A stretch of 64,000 bases of DNA. It comes from Ptiloglossa arizonensis. Taxonomy: Eukaryota; Arthropoda; Insecta; Hymenoptera; Colletidae. The DNA is taken from positions 1 through 64,000 of the forward strand of contig NW_027478875.1 of the NCBI RefSeq assembly GCF_051014685.1. Reading direction: 5' to 3'. The notes beneath the pieces are model-generated. The model did not search any database, was not told where the DNA came from, and saw only the letters and a list, made by a program, of their open reading frames with translations. Both the position numbers and the translations under genes were made by a program. Below, piece after piece: positions 1 to 12,875 of the stretch; positions within the stretch are counted from its first letter, which is position 1; every line of letters starts with the position of its first letter.

Positions 1-1593
1 CAAGCGTTTGAAGCAGCAGAATAGCGAAAAATTTTTTGCCTTCTCAACCATTTCTTGGCTTCAAACTGCCATATCTAGCGAACGGATTGAACTAACCCAA
101 AAATTCCTGTTGCATCTGAAAGTAGAAACTCGCCCGATTACAACGGTATGTGTATTTTTTCCCTAGGCAATTCTGGTTAAGCGTTTGGAGCAGCAGAATT
201 GCGAAAAATTTTTTGCCTTCTCAACCATTTCTTGGTTTCAAACTCCCATATCTCGCGAACGGATTGACCAAACCCAGAAGTTCCTGTTGCATCTGAAAGT
301 AGAAACTAGCCCGATTACAACGGTATGTGTATTTTTTCCCTAGGCCATTCTGGTCAAGCGTTTGAAGCAGCAGAATGGCCGAAAATTTTTTGCCTTCTCA
401 ACCATTTCTTCGCTTCAAACTCCCATATCTCGCGAACGGATTGACCTAACCCAAAAATTCCTGTTGCGTCTGAAAGTAGAAACACGCCCGATTACGACGG
501 TATTTGTATTTTTTCCCTAGGCCATTCTGGTCAAGCGTTTGGAGCAGCAGAAGTGCGAAAAATTTGTTGCCTTCTTAACCATTTCTTAGCTTCAAACTCC
601 CATATCTCGCGAACGGATTGACCTAATCCAAAAATTCCTATTGCATCTGATAATGGAAACTCGCCCGATTACAACGGTATGTGTATTTTTTCCCTAGGCC
701 ATTCTGGTCAAGCGTTTGAAGCAGCAGAATAGCGAAAAATTTTTTGCCTTCTCAACCATTTCTTGGCTTCAAACTGCCATATCTAGCGAACGGATTGACC
801 TAACCCAAAAATTCCTGTTGCATCTGAAAGTAGAAACTCGCCCGATTACAACGGTATGTGTATTTTTTCCCTAGGCAATTCTGGTTAAGCGTTTGGAGCA
901 GCAGAATTGCGAAAAATTTTTTGCCTTCTCAACCATTTCTTGGTTTCAAACTCCCATATCTCACGAACGGATTGACCAAACCCAGAAGTTCCTGCTGCGT
1001 CTGAAAGTAGAAACTCACCCGATTACAACGATATGCGTATTTTTTCCCTAGGCCATTCTGGTTAAGCGTTTGGAGCAGCAGAATTGCGAAAAATATTTTG
1101 CCTTCTCAACCATTTCTTGGCTTCAAACTCCCATATCTCGCGAACGGATTGACCTAACCCAAAAATTCCTATTGCATCTGAAAGTAGAAACTCGCCCGAT
1201 TACAACGGTATGTGTATTTTTTCCCTAGGCCATTCTGGTCAAGCGTTTGAAGCAGCAGAATAGCGAAAAATTTTTTGCCTTCTCAACCATTTCTTGGCTT
1301 CAAACTGCCATATCTAGCGAACGGATTGAACTAACCCAAAAATTCCTGTTGCATCTGAAAGTAGAAACTCGCCCGATTACAACGGTATGTGTATTTTTTC
1401 CCTAGGCAATTCTGGTTAAGCGTTTGGAGCAGCAGAATTGCGAAAAATTTTTTGCCTTCTCAACCATTTCTTGGTTTCAAACTCCCATATCTCGCGAACG
1501 GATTGACCAAACCCAGAAGTTCCTGCTGCGTCTGAAAGTAGAAACTCGCCCGATTACAGCGGTATGTGTATTTTTCCCCTAGGCAATTCTGGT

Positions 1594-3717
1594 TAAGCGT
1601 TTGGAGCAGCAGAATTGCGAAAAATTTTTTGGCTTCTCAACCATTTCTTGGCTTCAAACTCCCATATCTCGCGAACGGATTGACTTAACCGAAAAATTCC
1701 TGTTGCATCTGAAAGTAGAAACTAGCCCGATTACAACGGTATGTGTATTTTTTCCCTAGGCCATTCTGTTTAAGCGTTTGGAGCAGCAGAATTGCGAAAA
1801 ATTTTTTGCCTTCTCAACCATTTCTTGGCTTCAAACTCCCATATCTCGCGAACGGATTGACCAAACCCAGAAGTTCCTGCTGCGTCTGAAAGTAGAAACT
1901 CACCCGATTACAACGATATGCGTATTTTTTCCCTAGGCCATTCTGGTAAAGCGTTTGGAGCAGCAGAATTGCGAAAAATGTTTTGCCTTCTCAACCATTT
2001 CTTGGCTTCAAACTCCCATATCTCGCGAACGGATTGACCTAACCCAAAAATTCCTATTGCATCTGAAAGTAGAAACTCGCCCGATTACAGCGGTATGTGT
2101 ATTTTTTCCCTAGGCAATTCTGGTTAAGCGTTTGGAGCAGCAGAATTGCGAAAAATTTTTTGCCTTCTCAACCATTTCTTGGCTTCAAACTCCCATATCT
2201 CGCGAACGGATTGACCTAACCCAAAAATTCCTGTTGCATCTGAAAGTAGAAACTCGTCCGATTACAACGGTATGTGTATTTTTTCCCTAGGCCATTCTGG
2301 TTAAGCGTGTGGAGCAGCAGAATTGCGAAAAATTTTTTGCCTTCTCAACCATTTCTTGGCTTCAAACTCCCATATTTCGCGAACGGATTGACCTAACCCA
2401 AAAATTCCTGTTGCGTCTGAAAGTAGAAACTCGCCCGATTACAACGGTATGTGTATTTTTTCCCTAGGCCATTCTAGTTAAGCGTTTGGAGCAGCAGTAG
2501 TGCGAACAGTTTGTTGTCTTCTTTACCATTTCTTGGCTTCAAACTCCCATATCTCGCGAACGGATTGACCAAACCCAGAAGTTCCTGCTGCGTCTGAAAG
2601 TAGAAACTCACCCGATTACAACGATATGCGTATTTTTTCCCTAGGCCATACTGGTTAAGCGTTTGGAGCAGCAGAATTGCGAAAAATGTTTTGCCTTCTC
2701 AACCATTTCTTGGCTTCAAACTCCCATATCTCGCGAACGGATTGACCTAACCCAAAAATTCCTATTGCATCTGAAAGTAGAAACTCACCCGATTACAGCG
2801 GTATGTGTATTTTTCCCCTAGGCAATTCTGGTTAAGCGTTTGGAGCAGCAGAATTGCGAAAAATTTTTTGGCTTCTCAACCATTTCTTGGCTTCAAACTC
2901 CCATATCTCGCGAACGGATTGACTTAACCGAAAAATTCCTGTTGCATCTGAAAGTAGAAACTAGCCCGATTACAACGGTATGTGTATTTTTTCCCTAGGC
3001 CATTCTGGTTAAGCGTTTGGAGCAGCAGAATTGCGAAAAATTTTTTGCCTTCTCAACCATTTCTTGGCTTCAAACTCCCATATCTCACGAACGGATTGAC
3101 CAAACCCAGAAGTTCCTGCTGCGTCTGAAAGTAGAAACTCACCCGACTACAACGATATGCGTATTTTTTCCCTAGGCCATTCTGGTAAAGCGTTTGGAGC
3201 AGCAGAATTGCGAAAAATGTTTTGCCTTCTCAACCATTTCGTGGCTTCAAACTCCCATATCTCGCGAACGGATTGACTTAACCCAAAAATTCCTATTGCA
3301 TCTGAAAGTAGAAACTCGCCCGATTACAGCGGTATGTGTATTTTTTCCCTAGGCAATTCTGGTTAAGCGTTTGGAGCAGCAGAATTGCGAAAAATTTTTT
3401 GCCTTCTCAACCATTTCTTGGCTTCAAACTCCCATATCTCGCGAACGGATTGACTTAACCGAAAAATTCCTGTTGCATCTGAAAGTAGAAACTAGCCCGA
3501 TTACAACGGTATGTGTATTTTCTCCCTAGTCCATTCTGGTTAAGCGTTTGGAGCAGTAGAATTGCGAAAAATTTTTTGCCTTCTCAACCATTTCTTGGTT
3601 TCAAACTCCCATATCTCGCGAACGGATTGACCAAACCCAGAAGTTCCTGCTGCGTCTGAAAGTAGAAACTCGCCCGATTACAGCGGTATGTGTATTTTTC
3701 CCCTAGGCAATTCTGGT
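1594..3717. repeat. 12-unit HOR, first copy (2,124 bp)
   Basis: Twelve distinguishable units repeat at +2,124 bp (12 x 177). The order begins with a unit carrying TTGGCTTCTC and GACTTAACCG (1594). Next come a CCAAACCCAGAAG/ATATGCG unit (1771), an AATGTTTTGCC/ACAGCGG unit (1948), a GTCCG unit (2125), a GTGTGG/ATTTCGCG unit (2302) and a GTAGTGCGAACAG unit (2479). The last six units begin at 2656. The same order recurs from 3718. The HOR is nested inside the super-HOR. Confidence 0.88.
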
Positions 3718-5664
3718 TAAGCGTTTGGAGCAGCAGAATTGCGAAAAATTTTTTGGCTTCTCAACCATTTCTTGGCTTCAAACTCCCATATCTCGCGAAC
3801 GGATTGACTTAACCGAAAAATTCCTGTTGCATCTGAAAGTAGAAACTAGCCCGATTACAACGGTATGTGTATTTTTTCCCTAGGCCATTCTGTTTAAGCG
3901 TTTGGAGCAGCAGAATTGCGAAAAATTTTTTGCCTTCTCAACCATTTCTTGGCTTCAAACTCCCATATCTCGCGAACGGATTGACCAAACCCAGAAGTTC
4001 CTGCTGCGTCTGAAAGTAGAAACTCACCCGATTACAACGATATGCGTATTTTTTCCCTAGGCCATTCTGGTAAAGCGTTTGGAGCAGCAGAATTGCGAAA
4101 AATGTTTTGCCTTCTCAACCATTTCTTGGCTTCAAACTCCCATATCTCGCGAACGGATTGACCTAACCCAAAAATTCCTATTGCATCTGAAAGTAGAAAC
4201 TCGCCCGATTACAGCGGTATGTGTATTTTTTCCCTAGGCAATTCTGGTTAAGCGTTTGGAGCAGCAGAATTGCGAAAAATTTTTTGCCTTCTCAACCATT
4301 TCTTGGCTTCAAACTCCCATATCTCGCGAACGGATTGACCTAACCCAAAAATTCCTGTTGCATCTGAAAGTAGAAACTCGTCCGATTACAACGGTATGTG
4401 TATTTTTTCCCTAGGCCATTCTGGTTAAGCGTGTGGAGCAGCAGAATTGCGAAAAATTTTTTGCCTTCTCAACCATTTCTTGGCTTCAAACTCCCATATT
4501 TCGCGAACGGATTGACCTAACCCAAAAATTCCTGTTGCGTCTGAAAGTAGAAACTCGCCCGATTACAACGGTATGTGTATTTTTTCCCTAGGCCATTCTA
4601 GTTAAGCGTTTGGAGCAGCAGTAGTGCGAACAGTTTGTTGTCTTCTTTACCATTTCTTGGCTTCAAACTCCCATATCTCGCGAACGGATTGACCAAACCC
4701 AGAAGTTCCTGCTGCGTCTGAAAGTAGAAACTCACCCGATTACAACGATATGCGTATTTTTTCCCTAGGCCATACTGGTTAAGCGTTTGGAGCAGCAGAA
4801 TTGCGAAAAATTTTTTGCCTTCTCAACCATTTCTTGGCTTCAAACTCCCATATCTCGCGAACGGATTGACCTAACCCAAAAATTCCTATTGCATCTGAAA
4901 GTAGAAACTCACCCGATTACAGCGGTATGTGTATTTTTCCCCTAGGCAATTCTGGTTAAGCGTTTGGAGCAGCAGAATTGCGAAAAATTTTTTGGCTTCT
5001 CAACCATTTCTTGGCTTCAAACTCCCATATCTCGCGAACGGATTGACTTAACCGAAAAATTCCTGTTGCATCTGAAAGTAGAAACTAGCCCGATTACAAC
5101 GGTATGTGTATTTTTTCCCTAGGCCATTCTGGTTAAGCGTTTGGAGCAGCAGAATTGCGAAAAATTTTTTGCCTTCTCAACCATTTCTTGGCTTCAAACT
5201 CCCATATCTCACGAACGGATTGACCAAACCCAGAAGTTCCTGCTGCGTCTGAAAGTAGAAACTCACCCGATTACAACGATATGCGTATTTTTTCCCTAGG
5301 CCATTCTGGTAAAGCGTTTGGAGCAGCAGAATTGCGAAAAATGTTTTGCCTTCTCAACCATTTCGTGGCTTCAAACTCCCATATCTCGCGAACGGATTGA
5401 CTTAACCCAAAAATTCCTATTGCATCTGAAAGTAGAAACTCGCCCGATTACAGCGGTATGTGTATTTTTTCCCTAGGCAATTCTGGTTAAGCGTTTGGAG
5501 CAGCAGAATTGCGAAAAATTTTTTGCCTTCTCAACCATTTCTTGGCTTCAAACTCCCATATCTCGCGAACGGATTGACTTAACCGAAAAATTCCTGTTGC
5601 ATCTGAAAGTAGAAACTAGCCCGATTACAACGGTATGTGTATTTTCTCCCTAGTCCATTCTGGT
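3718..5664. repeat. 12-unit HOR, second copy (11 units intact)
   Basis: Repeats the order of 1594-3717 with few substitutions; for example the unit at 4780 reads AATTTTTTGCC where its partner at 2656 reads AATGTTTTGCC. The twelfth unit (5665) instead carries TTTGTTGTC and AAGTACCAT, so the tandem match ends there. In super-HOR copy 2 four units of this HOR are missing, which shortens the local period. Confidence 0.85.
4203..4910. repeat. Four-unit segment present in copy 1, absent from copy 2
   Basis: Copy 2 matches copy 1 at offset 10,089 up to 14291 (partner 4202) and at offset 9,381 from 14292 (partner 4911). The difference is exactly 708 bp, or four units. The bases at the junction (GTAGAAACTC followed by G or A) are the same in both partners, as expected from unequal exchange between sister repeats four units out of step. 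The sequence alone does not show whether copy 2 lost the block or copy 1 gained it, but copy 1 has the regular 12-unit order, so loss in copy 2 is simpler. Confidence 0.83.
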
Positions 5665-8503
5665 TAAGCGTTTGGAGCAGCAGAATTGCGAAAAATTTGT
5701 TGTCTTCTCAACCATTTCTTAGCTTCAAAGTACCATATCTCGCGAACGGATTGACCAAACCCAAAAATTGCTGTTGCATCTGAAAGTAGAAACTCGCCCG
5801 ATTACAACGGTATGTGTATTTTTTCTCTAGGCCATTCTGGTTAAGCGTTTGAAGCAGCAGATTAGCGAACAATTTTTTGCCTTCTCAACCATTTCTTGGC
5901 TTCAAACTCCCATATCTCGCGAACGGATTGACCTAACCCAAAAATTCCTGTTGCATCTGAAAGAAGAAACTCGCCCGATTACAAAGGTATGTGTATTTTT
6001 TCCCTAGGCCATTCTGGTCAAGCGTTTGAAGCAGCAGAATAGCGAACAATTTTTTGCCTTCTCAACCATTTCTTGGCTTCAAACTCCCATATCTCGCGAA
6101 CGGATTGACCTAACCCAAAAATTCCTGTTGCGTCTGAAAGTAGAAACACGCCCGATTACGACGGTATGCGTATTTTTTCCCTAGGCCATTCTGGTCAAGC
6201 GTTTGGAGCAGCAGAAGTGCGAAAAATTTGTTGCCTTCTTAACCATTTCTTAGCTTCAAACTCCCATATCTCGCGAACGGATAGACCTAATCCAAAAATT
6301 CCTATTGCATCTGATAATGGAAACTCGCCCGATTACAACGGTATGTGTATTTTTTCCCTAGGCCATTCTGGTCAAGCGTTTGAAGCAGCAGAATAGCGAA
6401 AAATTTTTTGCCTTCTCAACCATTTCTTGGCTTCAAACTGCCATATCTAGCGAACGGATTGACCTAACCCAAAAATTCCTGTTGCATCTGAAAGTAGAAA
6501 CTCGCCCGATTACAACGGTATGTGTATTTTTTCCCTAGGCAATTCTGGTTAAGCGTTTGGAGCAGCAGAATTGCGAAAAATTTTTTGCCTTCTCAACCAT
6601 TTCTTGGTTTCAAACTCCCATATCTCGCGAACGGATTGACTTAACCGAAAAATTCCTGTTGCATCTGAAAGTAGAAACTAGCCCGATTACAACGGTATGT
6701 GTATTTTTTCCCTAGGCCATTCTGGTCAAGCGTTTGAAGCAGCAGAATGGCGGAAAATTTTTTGCCTTCTCAACCATTTCTTCGCTTCAAACTCCCATAT
6801 CTCGCGAACGGATTGACCTAACCCAAAAATTCCTATTGCATCTGAAAGTAGAAACTCGCCCGATTACAACGGTATGTGTATTTTTTCCCTAGGCAATTCT
6901 GGTTAAGCGTTTGGAGCAGCAGAATTGCGAAAAATTTTTTGCCTTCTCAACCATTTCTTGGCTTCAAACTCCCATAACTCGCGAACGGATTGACCTAACC
7001 CAAAAATTCCTGTTGCATCTGAAAGTAGAAACTCGCCCGATTACAACGGTATGTGTATTTTTTCCCTAGGCAATTCTGGTTAAGCGTTTGGAGCAGCAGA
7101 ATTGCGAAAAATTTTTTGCCTTCTCAACCATTTCTTGGCTTCAAACTCCCATATCTCGCGAACGGATTGACCAAACCCAGAAGTTCCTGCTGCGTCTGAA
7201 AGTAGAAACTCACCCGATTACAACGATATGCGTATTTTTTCCCTAGGCCATTCTGGTTAAGCGTTTGGAGCAGCAGAATTGCGAAAAATTTTTTGCCTTC
7301 TCAACCATTTCTTGGCTTCAAACTCCCATATCTGGCGAACGGATTGACCTAACCCAAAAATTCCTGTTGCATCTGAAAGTAGAAACTCGTCCGATTACAA
7401 CGGTATGTGTATTTTTTCCCTAGGCCATTCTGGTTAAGCGTGTGGAGCAGCAGAATTGCGAAAAATTTTTTGCCTTCTCAACCATTTCTTGGCTTCAAAC
7501 TCCCATATCTCGCGAACGGATTGACCTAACCCAAAAATTCCTGTTGCGTCTGAAAGTAGAAACACGCCCGATTACGACGGTATGTGTATTTTTTCCCTAG
7601 GCCTTCCTGGTCAAGCGTTTGAAGCAGCAGAATAGCGAACAATTTTTTGCCTTCTCAACCATTTCTTGGCTTCAAACTCCCATATCTCGCGAACGGATTG
7701 ACCTAACCCAAAAATTCCTGTTGCGTCTGAAAGTAGAAACACGCCCGATTACGACGGTATTTGTATTTTTTCCCTAGGCCATTCTGGTCAAGCGTTTGGA
7801 GCAGCAGAAGTGCGAAAAATTTGTTGCCTTCTTAACCATTTCTTAGCTTCAAACTCCCATATCTCGCGAACGGATTGACCTAATCCAAAAATTCCTATTG
7901 CATCTGATAATGGAAACTCGCCCGATTACAACGGTATGTGTATTTTTTCCCTAGGCCATTCTGGTCAAGCGTTTGAAGCAGCAGAATAGCGAAAAATTTT
8001 TTGCCTTCTCAACCATTTCTTGGCTTCAAACTGCCATATCTAGCGAACGGATTGACCTAACCCAAAAATTCCTGTTGCATCTGAAAGTAGAAACTCGCCC
8101 GATTACAACGGTATGTGTATTTTTTCCCTAGGCAATTCTGGTTAAGCGTTTGGAGCAGCAGAATTGCGAAAAATTTTTTGCCTTCTCAACCATTTCTTGG
8201 TTTCAAACTCCCATATCTCGCGAACGGATTGACCAAACCCAGAAGTTCCTGCTGCGTCTGAAAGTAGAAACTCACCCGATTACAACGATATGCGTATTTT
8301 TTCCCTAGGCCATTCTGGTTAAGCGTTTGGAGCAGCAGAATTGCGAAAAATGTTTTGCCTTCTCAACCATTTCTTGGCTTCAAACTCCCATATCTCGCGA
8401 ACGGATTGACCTAACCCAAAAATTCCTATTGCATCTGAAAGTAGAAACTCGCCCGATTACAACGGTATGTGTATTTTTTCCCTAGGCAATTCTGGTTAAG
8501 CGT

Positions 8504-8731
8504 TTGGAGCAGCAGAATTGCGAAAAATTTTTTGCCTTCTCAACCATTTCTTGGTTTCAAACTCCCATATCTCGCGAACGGATTGACTTAACCGAAAAAT
8601 TCCTGTTGCATCTGAAAGTAGAAACTAGCCCGATTACAACGGTATGTGTATTTTTTCCCTATCCCATTCTGGTTAAACGTTTGGCGCAGCAGAATTGCGA
8701 AAAATTTGTTGTCTTCTCAAGCATTTCTTAG
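8504..8731 (+). other. Read-through frame, 75 codons, stop lost by CTATCC
   Basis: Starts at TTG and passes the usual stop because CCTAGG is CCTATC at about 8658-8663. It ends at a TAG made by TCTTAGC in the next unit. Identical copies are at 18592-18819 and 20185-20412, placed there by the super-HOR and 9-unit duplications. No ATG and no known domain; most likely non-coding. Confidence 0.15.
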
Positions 8732-8857
8732 CTTCAAAGTCCCATATCTCGCGAACGGATTGACCAAACCCAAAATTTCCTGCTGCGTCTGAATGTAGAA
8801 ACTCGCCCGATTACAAGGATATGCGTATTTTTTCCCTAGGTCATTCTGGTTAAGCGT

Positions 8858-9193
8858 TTGGAGCAGCAGAATTGCGAAAAATGTTTTGCCTTCTCAACCA
8901 TTTCTTGGCTTCAAACTCCCATATCTCTCGAACGGACTGACCCAACCCAAAAATTCCTATTGCATCTGAAAGTAGAAACTCGCCCGATTACAGCGGTATG
9001 TGTATTTTTTCCCTGCGCAATTCTGGTTAAGCGTTTGGACCAGCAGAATTGCGAAAAATTTTTTGCCTTCTCAACCATTTCTTGGCTTCAAACTCACATA
9101 TCTCGCGAATGGACTGACCAAACCCAAAAATTCCTATTGCGTCTGGAAGTAGAAACTCGCCCGATTACAGCGGTATGTGTATTTTTTCCCTAG
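8858..9193 (+). other. Read-through frame, 111 codons, stop lost by CCTGCG
   Basis: A two-unit frame from a TTG codon, open because CCTAGG is CCTGCG near 9012. A duplicate copy lies at 18946-19281, and an extended version at 20539-21051. Similar two-unit frames come from independent stop losses at 33813-34148 (CCTCGG), 53634-53969 (CCTATG), and 59825-60160, 62479-62814 and 63540-63875 (CCATTGG). All share the 59-residue period and lack an ATG start. They are annotated only as consequences of the satellite frame. Confidence 0.15.
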
Positions 9194-12100
9194 GCAATTC
9201 TGGTTAAGCGTTTGGAGCAGCAGAATTGCGAAAAATTGTTTGCCTTCTCAACCATTTCTGGGCTTCAAACTCCCATATCTCGCGAACGGATTGACCTAAC
9301 CCAAAAATTCCTGTTGCATCTGAAAGTAGAAACTCGCCCGATTACAACGATATGCGTATTTTTTCCCTAGGCCATTCTGGTTAAGCGTTTGGAGCAGCAG
9401 AATTGCGAAAAATGTTTTGCCTTCTCAACCATTTCTTGGCTTCAAACTCCCATATCTCGCGAACGGATTGACCTAACCAAAAAATTCCTATTGCATCTGA
9501 AAGTAGAAACTCGCCCGATTACAGCGGTATGTGTATTTTTCCCCTAGGCAATTCTGGTTAAGCGTTTGGAGCAGCAGAATTGCGAAAAATTTTTTGGCTT
9601 CTCAACCATTTCTTGGCTTCAAACTCCCATATCTCGCGAACGGATTGACTTAACCGAAAAATTCCTGTTGCGTCTGAAAGTAGAAACTAGCCCGATTACA
9701 GCGGTATGTGTATTTTTTCCCTAGGCAATTCTGGTTAAGCGTGTGGAGCAGCAGAATTGCGAAAAATGTTTTGCCTTCTCAACCATTTCTTGGCTTCAAA
9801 CTCCCATATCTCGCGAACGGATTGACCTAACCCAAAAATTCCTATTGCATCTGAAAGTAGAAACTCGCCCGATTACAACGGTATGTGTATTTTTTCCCTA
9901 GGCAATTCTGGTTAAGCGTTTGGAGCAGCAGAATTGCGAAAAATGTTTTGCCTTCTCAACCATTTCTTGGCTTCAAACTCCCATATCTCGCGAACGGATT
10001 GAACTAACCCAAAAATTCCTGTTGCATCTGAAAGTAGAAACTCGCCCGATTACAACGGTATGTGTATTTTTTCCCTAGGCAATTCTGGTTAAGCGTTTGG
10101 AGCAGCAGAATTGCGAAAAATTTTTTGCCTTCTCAACCATTTCTTGGTTTCAAACTCCCATATCTCGCGAACGGATTGACCAAACCCAGAAGTTCCTGTT
10201 GCATCTGAAAGTAGAAACTAGCCCGATTACAACGGTATGTGTATTTTTTCCCTAGGCCATTCTGGTCAAGCGTTTGAAGCAGCAGAATGGCCGAAAATTT
10301 TTTGCCTTCTCAACCATTTCTTCGCTTCAAACTCCCATATCTCGCGAACGGATTGACCTAACCCAAAAATTCCTGTTGCGTCTGAAAGTAGAAACACGCC
10401 CGATTACGACGGTATTTGTATTTTTTCCCTAGGCCATTCTGGTCAAGCGTTTGGAGCAGCAGAAGTGCGAAAAATTTGTTGCCTTCTTAACCATTTCTTA
10501 GCTTCAAACTCCCATATCTCGCGAACGGATTGACCTAATCCAAAAATTCCTATTGCATCTGATAATGGAAACTCGCCCGATTACAACGGTATGTGTATTT
10601 TTTCCCTAGGCCATTCTGGTCAAGCGTTTGAAGCAGCAGAATAGCGAAAAATTTTTTGCCTTCTCAACCATTTCTTGGCTTCAAACTGCCATATCTAGCG
10701 AACGGATTGACCTAACCCAAAAATTCCTGTTGCATCTGAAAGTAGAAACTCGCCCGATTACAACGGTATGTGTATTTTTTCCCTAGGCAATTCTGGTTAA
10801 GCGTTTGGAGCAGCAGAATTGCGAAAAATTTTTTGCCTTCTCAACCATTTCTTGGTTTCAAACTCCCATATCTCACGAACGGATTGACCAAACCCAGAAG
10901 TTCCTGCTGCGTCTGAAAGTAGAAACTCACCCGATTACAACGATATGCGTATTTTTTCCCTAGGCCATTCTGGTTAAGCGTTTGGAGCAGCAGAATTGCG
11001 AAAAATATTTTGCCTTCTCAACCATTTCTTGGCTTCAAACTCCCATATCTCGCGAACGGATTGACCTAACCCAAAAATTCCTATTGCATCTGAAAGTAGA
11101 AACTCGCCCGATTACAACGGTATGTGTATTTTTTCCCTAGGCCATTCTGGTCAAGCGTTTGAAGCAGCAGAATAGCGAAAAATTTTTTGCCTTCTCAACC
11201 ATTTCTTGGCTTCAAACTGCCATATCTAGCGAACGGATTGAACTAACCCAAAAATTCCTGTTGCATCTGAAAGTAGAAACTCGCCCGATTACAACGGTAT
11301 GTGTATTTTTTCCCTAGGCAATTCTGGTTAAGCGTTTGGAGCAGCAGAATTGCGAAAAATTTTTTGCCTTCTCAACCATTTCTTGGTTTCAAACTCCCAT
11401 ATCTCGCGAACGGATTGACCAAACCCAGAAGTTCCTGCTGCGTCTGAAAGTAGAAACTCGCCCGATTACAGCGGTATGTGTATTTTTCCCCTAGGCAATT
11501 CTGGTTAAGCGTTTGGAGCAGCAGAATTGCGAAAAATTTTTTGGCTTCTCAACCATTTCTTGGCTTCAAACTCCCATATCTCGCGAACGGATTGACTTAA
11601 CCGAAAAATTCCTGTTGCATCTGAAAGTAGAAACTAGCCCGATTACAACGGTATGTGTATTTTTTCCCTAGGCCATTCTGTTTAAGCGTTTGGAGCAGCA
11701 GAATTGCGAAAAATTTTTTGCCTTCTCAACCATTTCTTGGCTTCAAACTCCCATATCTCGCGAACGGATTGACCAAACCCAGAAGTTCCTGCTGCGTCTG
11801 AAAGTAGAAACTCACCCGATTACAACGATATGCGTATTTTTTCCCTAGGCCATTCTGGTAAAGCGTTTGGAGCAGCAGAATTGCGAAAAATGTTTTGCCT
11901 TCTCAACCATTTCTTGGCTTCAAACTCCCATATCTCGCGAACGGATTGACCTAACCCAAAAATTCCTATTGCATCTGAAAGTAGAAACTCGCCCGATTAC
12001 AGCGGTATGTGTATTTTTTCCCTAGGCAATTCTGGTTAAGCGTTTGGAGCAGCAGAATTGCGAAAAATTTTTTGCCTTCTCAACCATTTCTTGGCTTCAA

Positions 12101-12519
12101 ACTCCCATATCTCGCGAACGGATTGACCTAACCCAAAAATTCCTGTTGCATCTGAAAGCAGAAACTCGTCCGATTACAACGGTATGTGTATTTTTTCCCT
12201 AGGCCATTCTGGTTAAGCGTGTGGAGCAGCAGAATTGCGAAAAATTTTTTGCCTTCTCAACCATTTCTTGGCTTCAAACTCCCATATTTCGCGAACGGAT
12301 TGACCTAACCCAAAAATTCCTGTTGCGTCTGAAAGTAGAAACTCGCCCGATTACAACGGTATGTGTATTTTTTCCCTAGGCCATTCTAGTTAAGCGTTTG
12401 GAGCAGCAGTAGTGCGAACAGTTTGTTGTCTTCTTTACCATTTCTTGGCTTCAAACTCCCATATCTCGCGAACGGATTGACCAAACCCAGAAGTTCCTGC
12501 TGCGTCTGAAAGTAGAAAC

Positions 12520-12875
12520 ACGCCCGATTACGACGGTATTTGTATTTTTTCCCTAGGCCATTCTGGTCAAGCGTTTGGAGCAGCAGAAGTGCGAAAAATT
12601 TGTTGCCTTCTTAACCATTTCTTAGCTTCAAACTCCCATATCTCGCGAACGGATTGACCTAATCCAAAAATTCCTATTGCATCTGATAATGGAAACTCGC
12701 CCGATTACAACGGTATGTGTATTTTTTCCCTAGGCCATTCTGGTCAAGCGTTTGAAGCAGCAGAATAGCGAAAAATTTTTTGCCTTCTCAACCATTTCTT
12801 GGCTTCAAACTGCCATATCTAGTGAACGGATTGACCTAACCCAAAAATTCCTGTTGCATCTGAAAGTAGAAACTC
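12520..12875. repeat. Patch in copy 2 templated from another part of the super-HOR
   Basis: Copy 2 follows 78-2607 up to 12519. It then reads as a copy of 484-839 (offset 12,036 = 68 x 177), including CACGCCC, TATTTG, AGAAGTGCG and CTGATAATGG. After 12875 it resumes as a copy of 2787 onward (offset 10,089). Two units therefore replace one. One substitution (CTAGTG for CTAGCG near 12822) separates the patch from its apparent source. The pattern fits gene conversion or two unequal crossovers. Confidence 0.82.

Larger units (their letters stand above)
78..9989. repeat. Super-HOR copy 1 (56 units, 9,912 bp)
   Basis: Bases 78-2607 match 9990-12519 at an offset of 9,912 bp (56 x 177). I found one clear substitution by eye across about 2.5 kb (T in copy 1, C at 12159). 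Further right the match continues at offsets 10,089, 9,381, 10,089, 10,088 and 10,265, up to 9944/20209. All but the 10,088 step are whole multiples of 177, and that step is explained by a 1-base loss at 17930. At 9990 the sequence switches back to the state at 78, so the two copies are in tandem. The left boundary may lie before this window; 78 is the first base after the last mismatch in the edge unit. Confidence 0.88.

Noticed and set aside
90..100. CCTAACCC resembling a telomere repeat
   Set aside because: Only one copy per 177-bp unit, with no tandem hexamers; chance similarity.
390..430. Possible CENP-B box: TTCGCTTCAAACTCCC in a few units (near 410, 6781, 10320, 16170)
   Set aside because: It matches the TTCG, A and C positions of the box but lacks the essential final GGG, and most units have TTGG instead of TTCG.
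6166..6396. Forward frame of 76 codons beginning with a true ATG (also at 15547-15777)
   Set aside because: It combines an ATG that most units have (ATGTGT or ATGCGT) with units in which the usual early stop is absent. The two copies are super-HOR duplicates. No known protein features.
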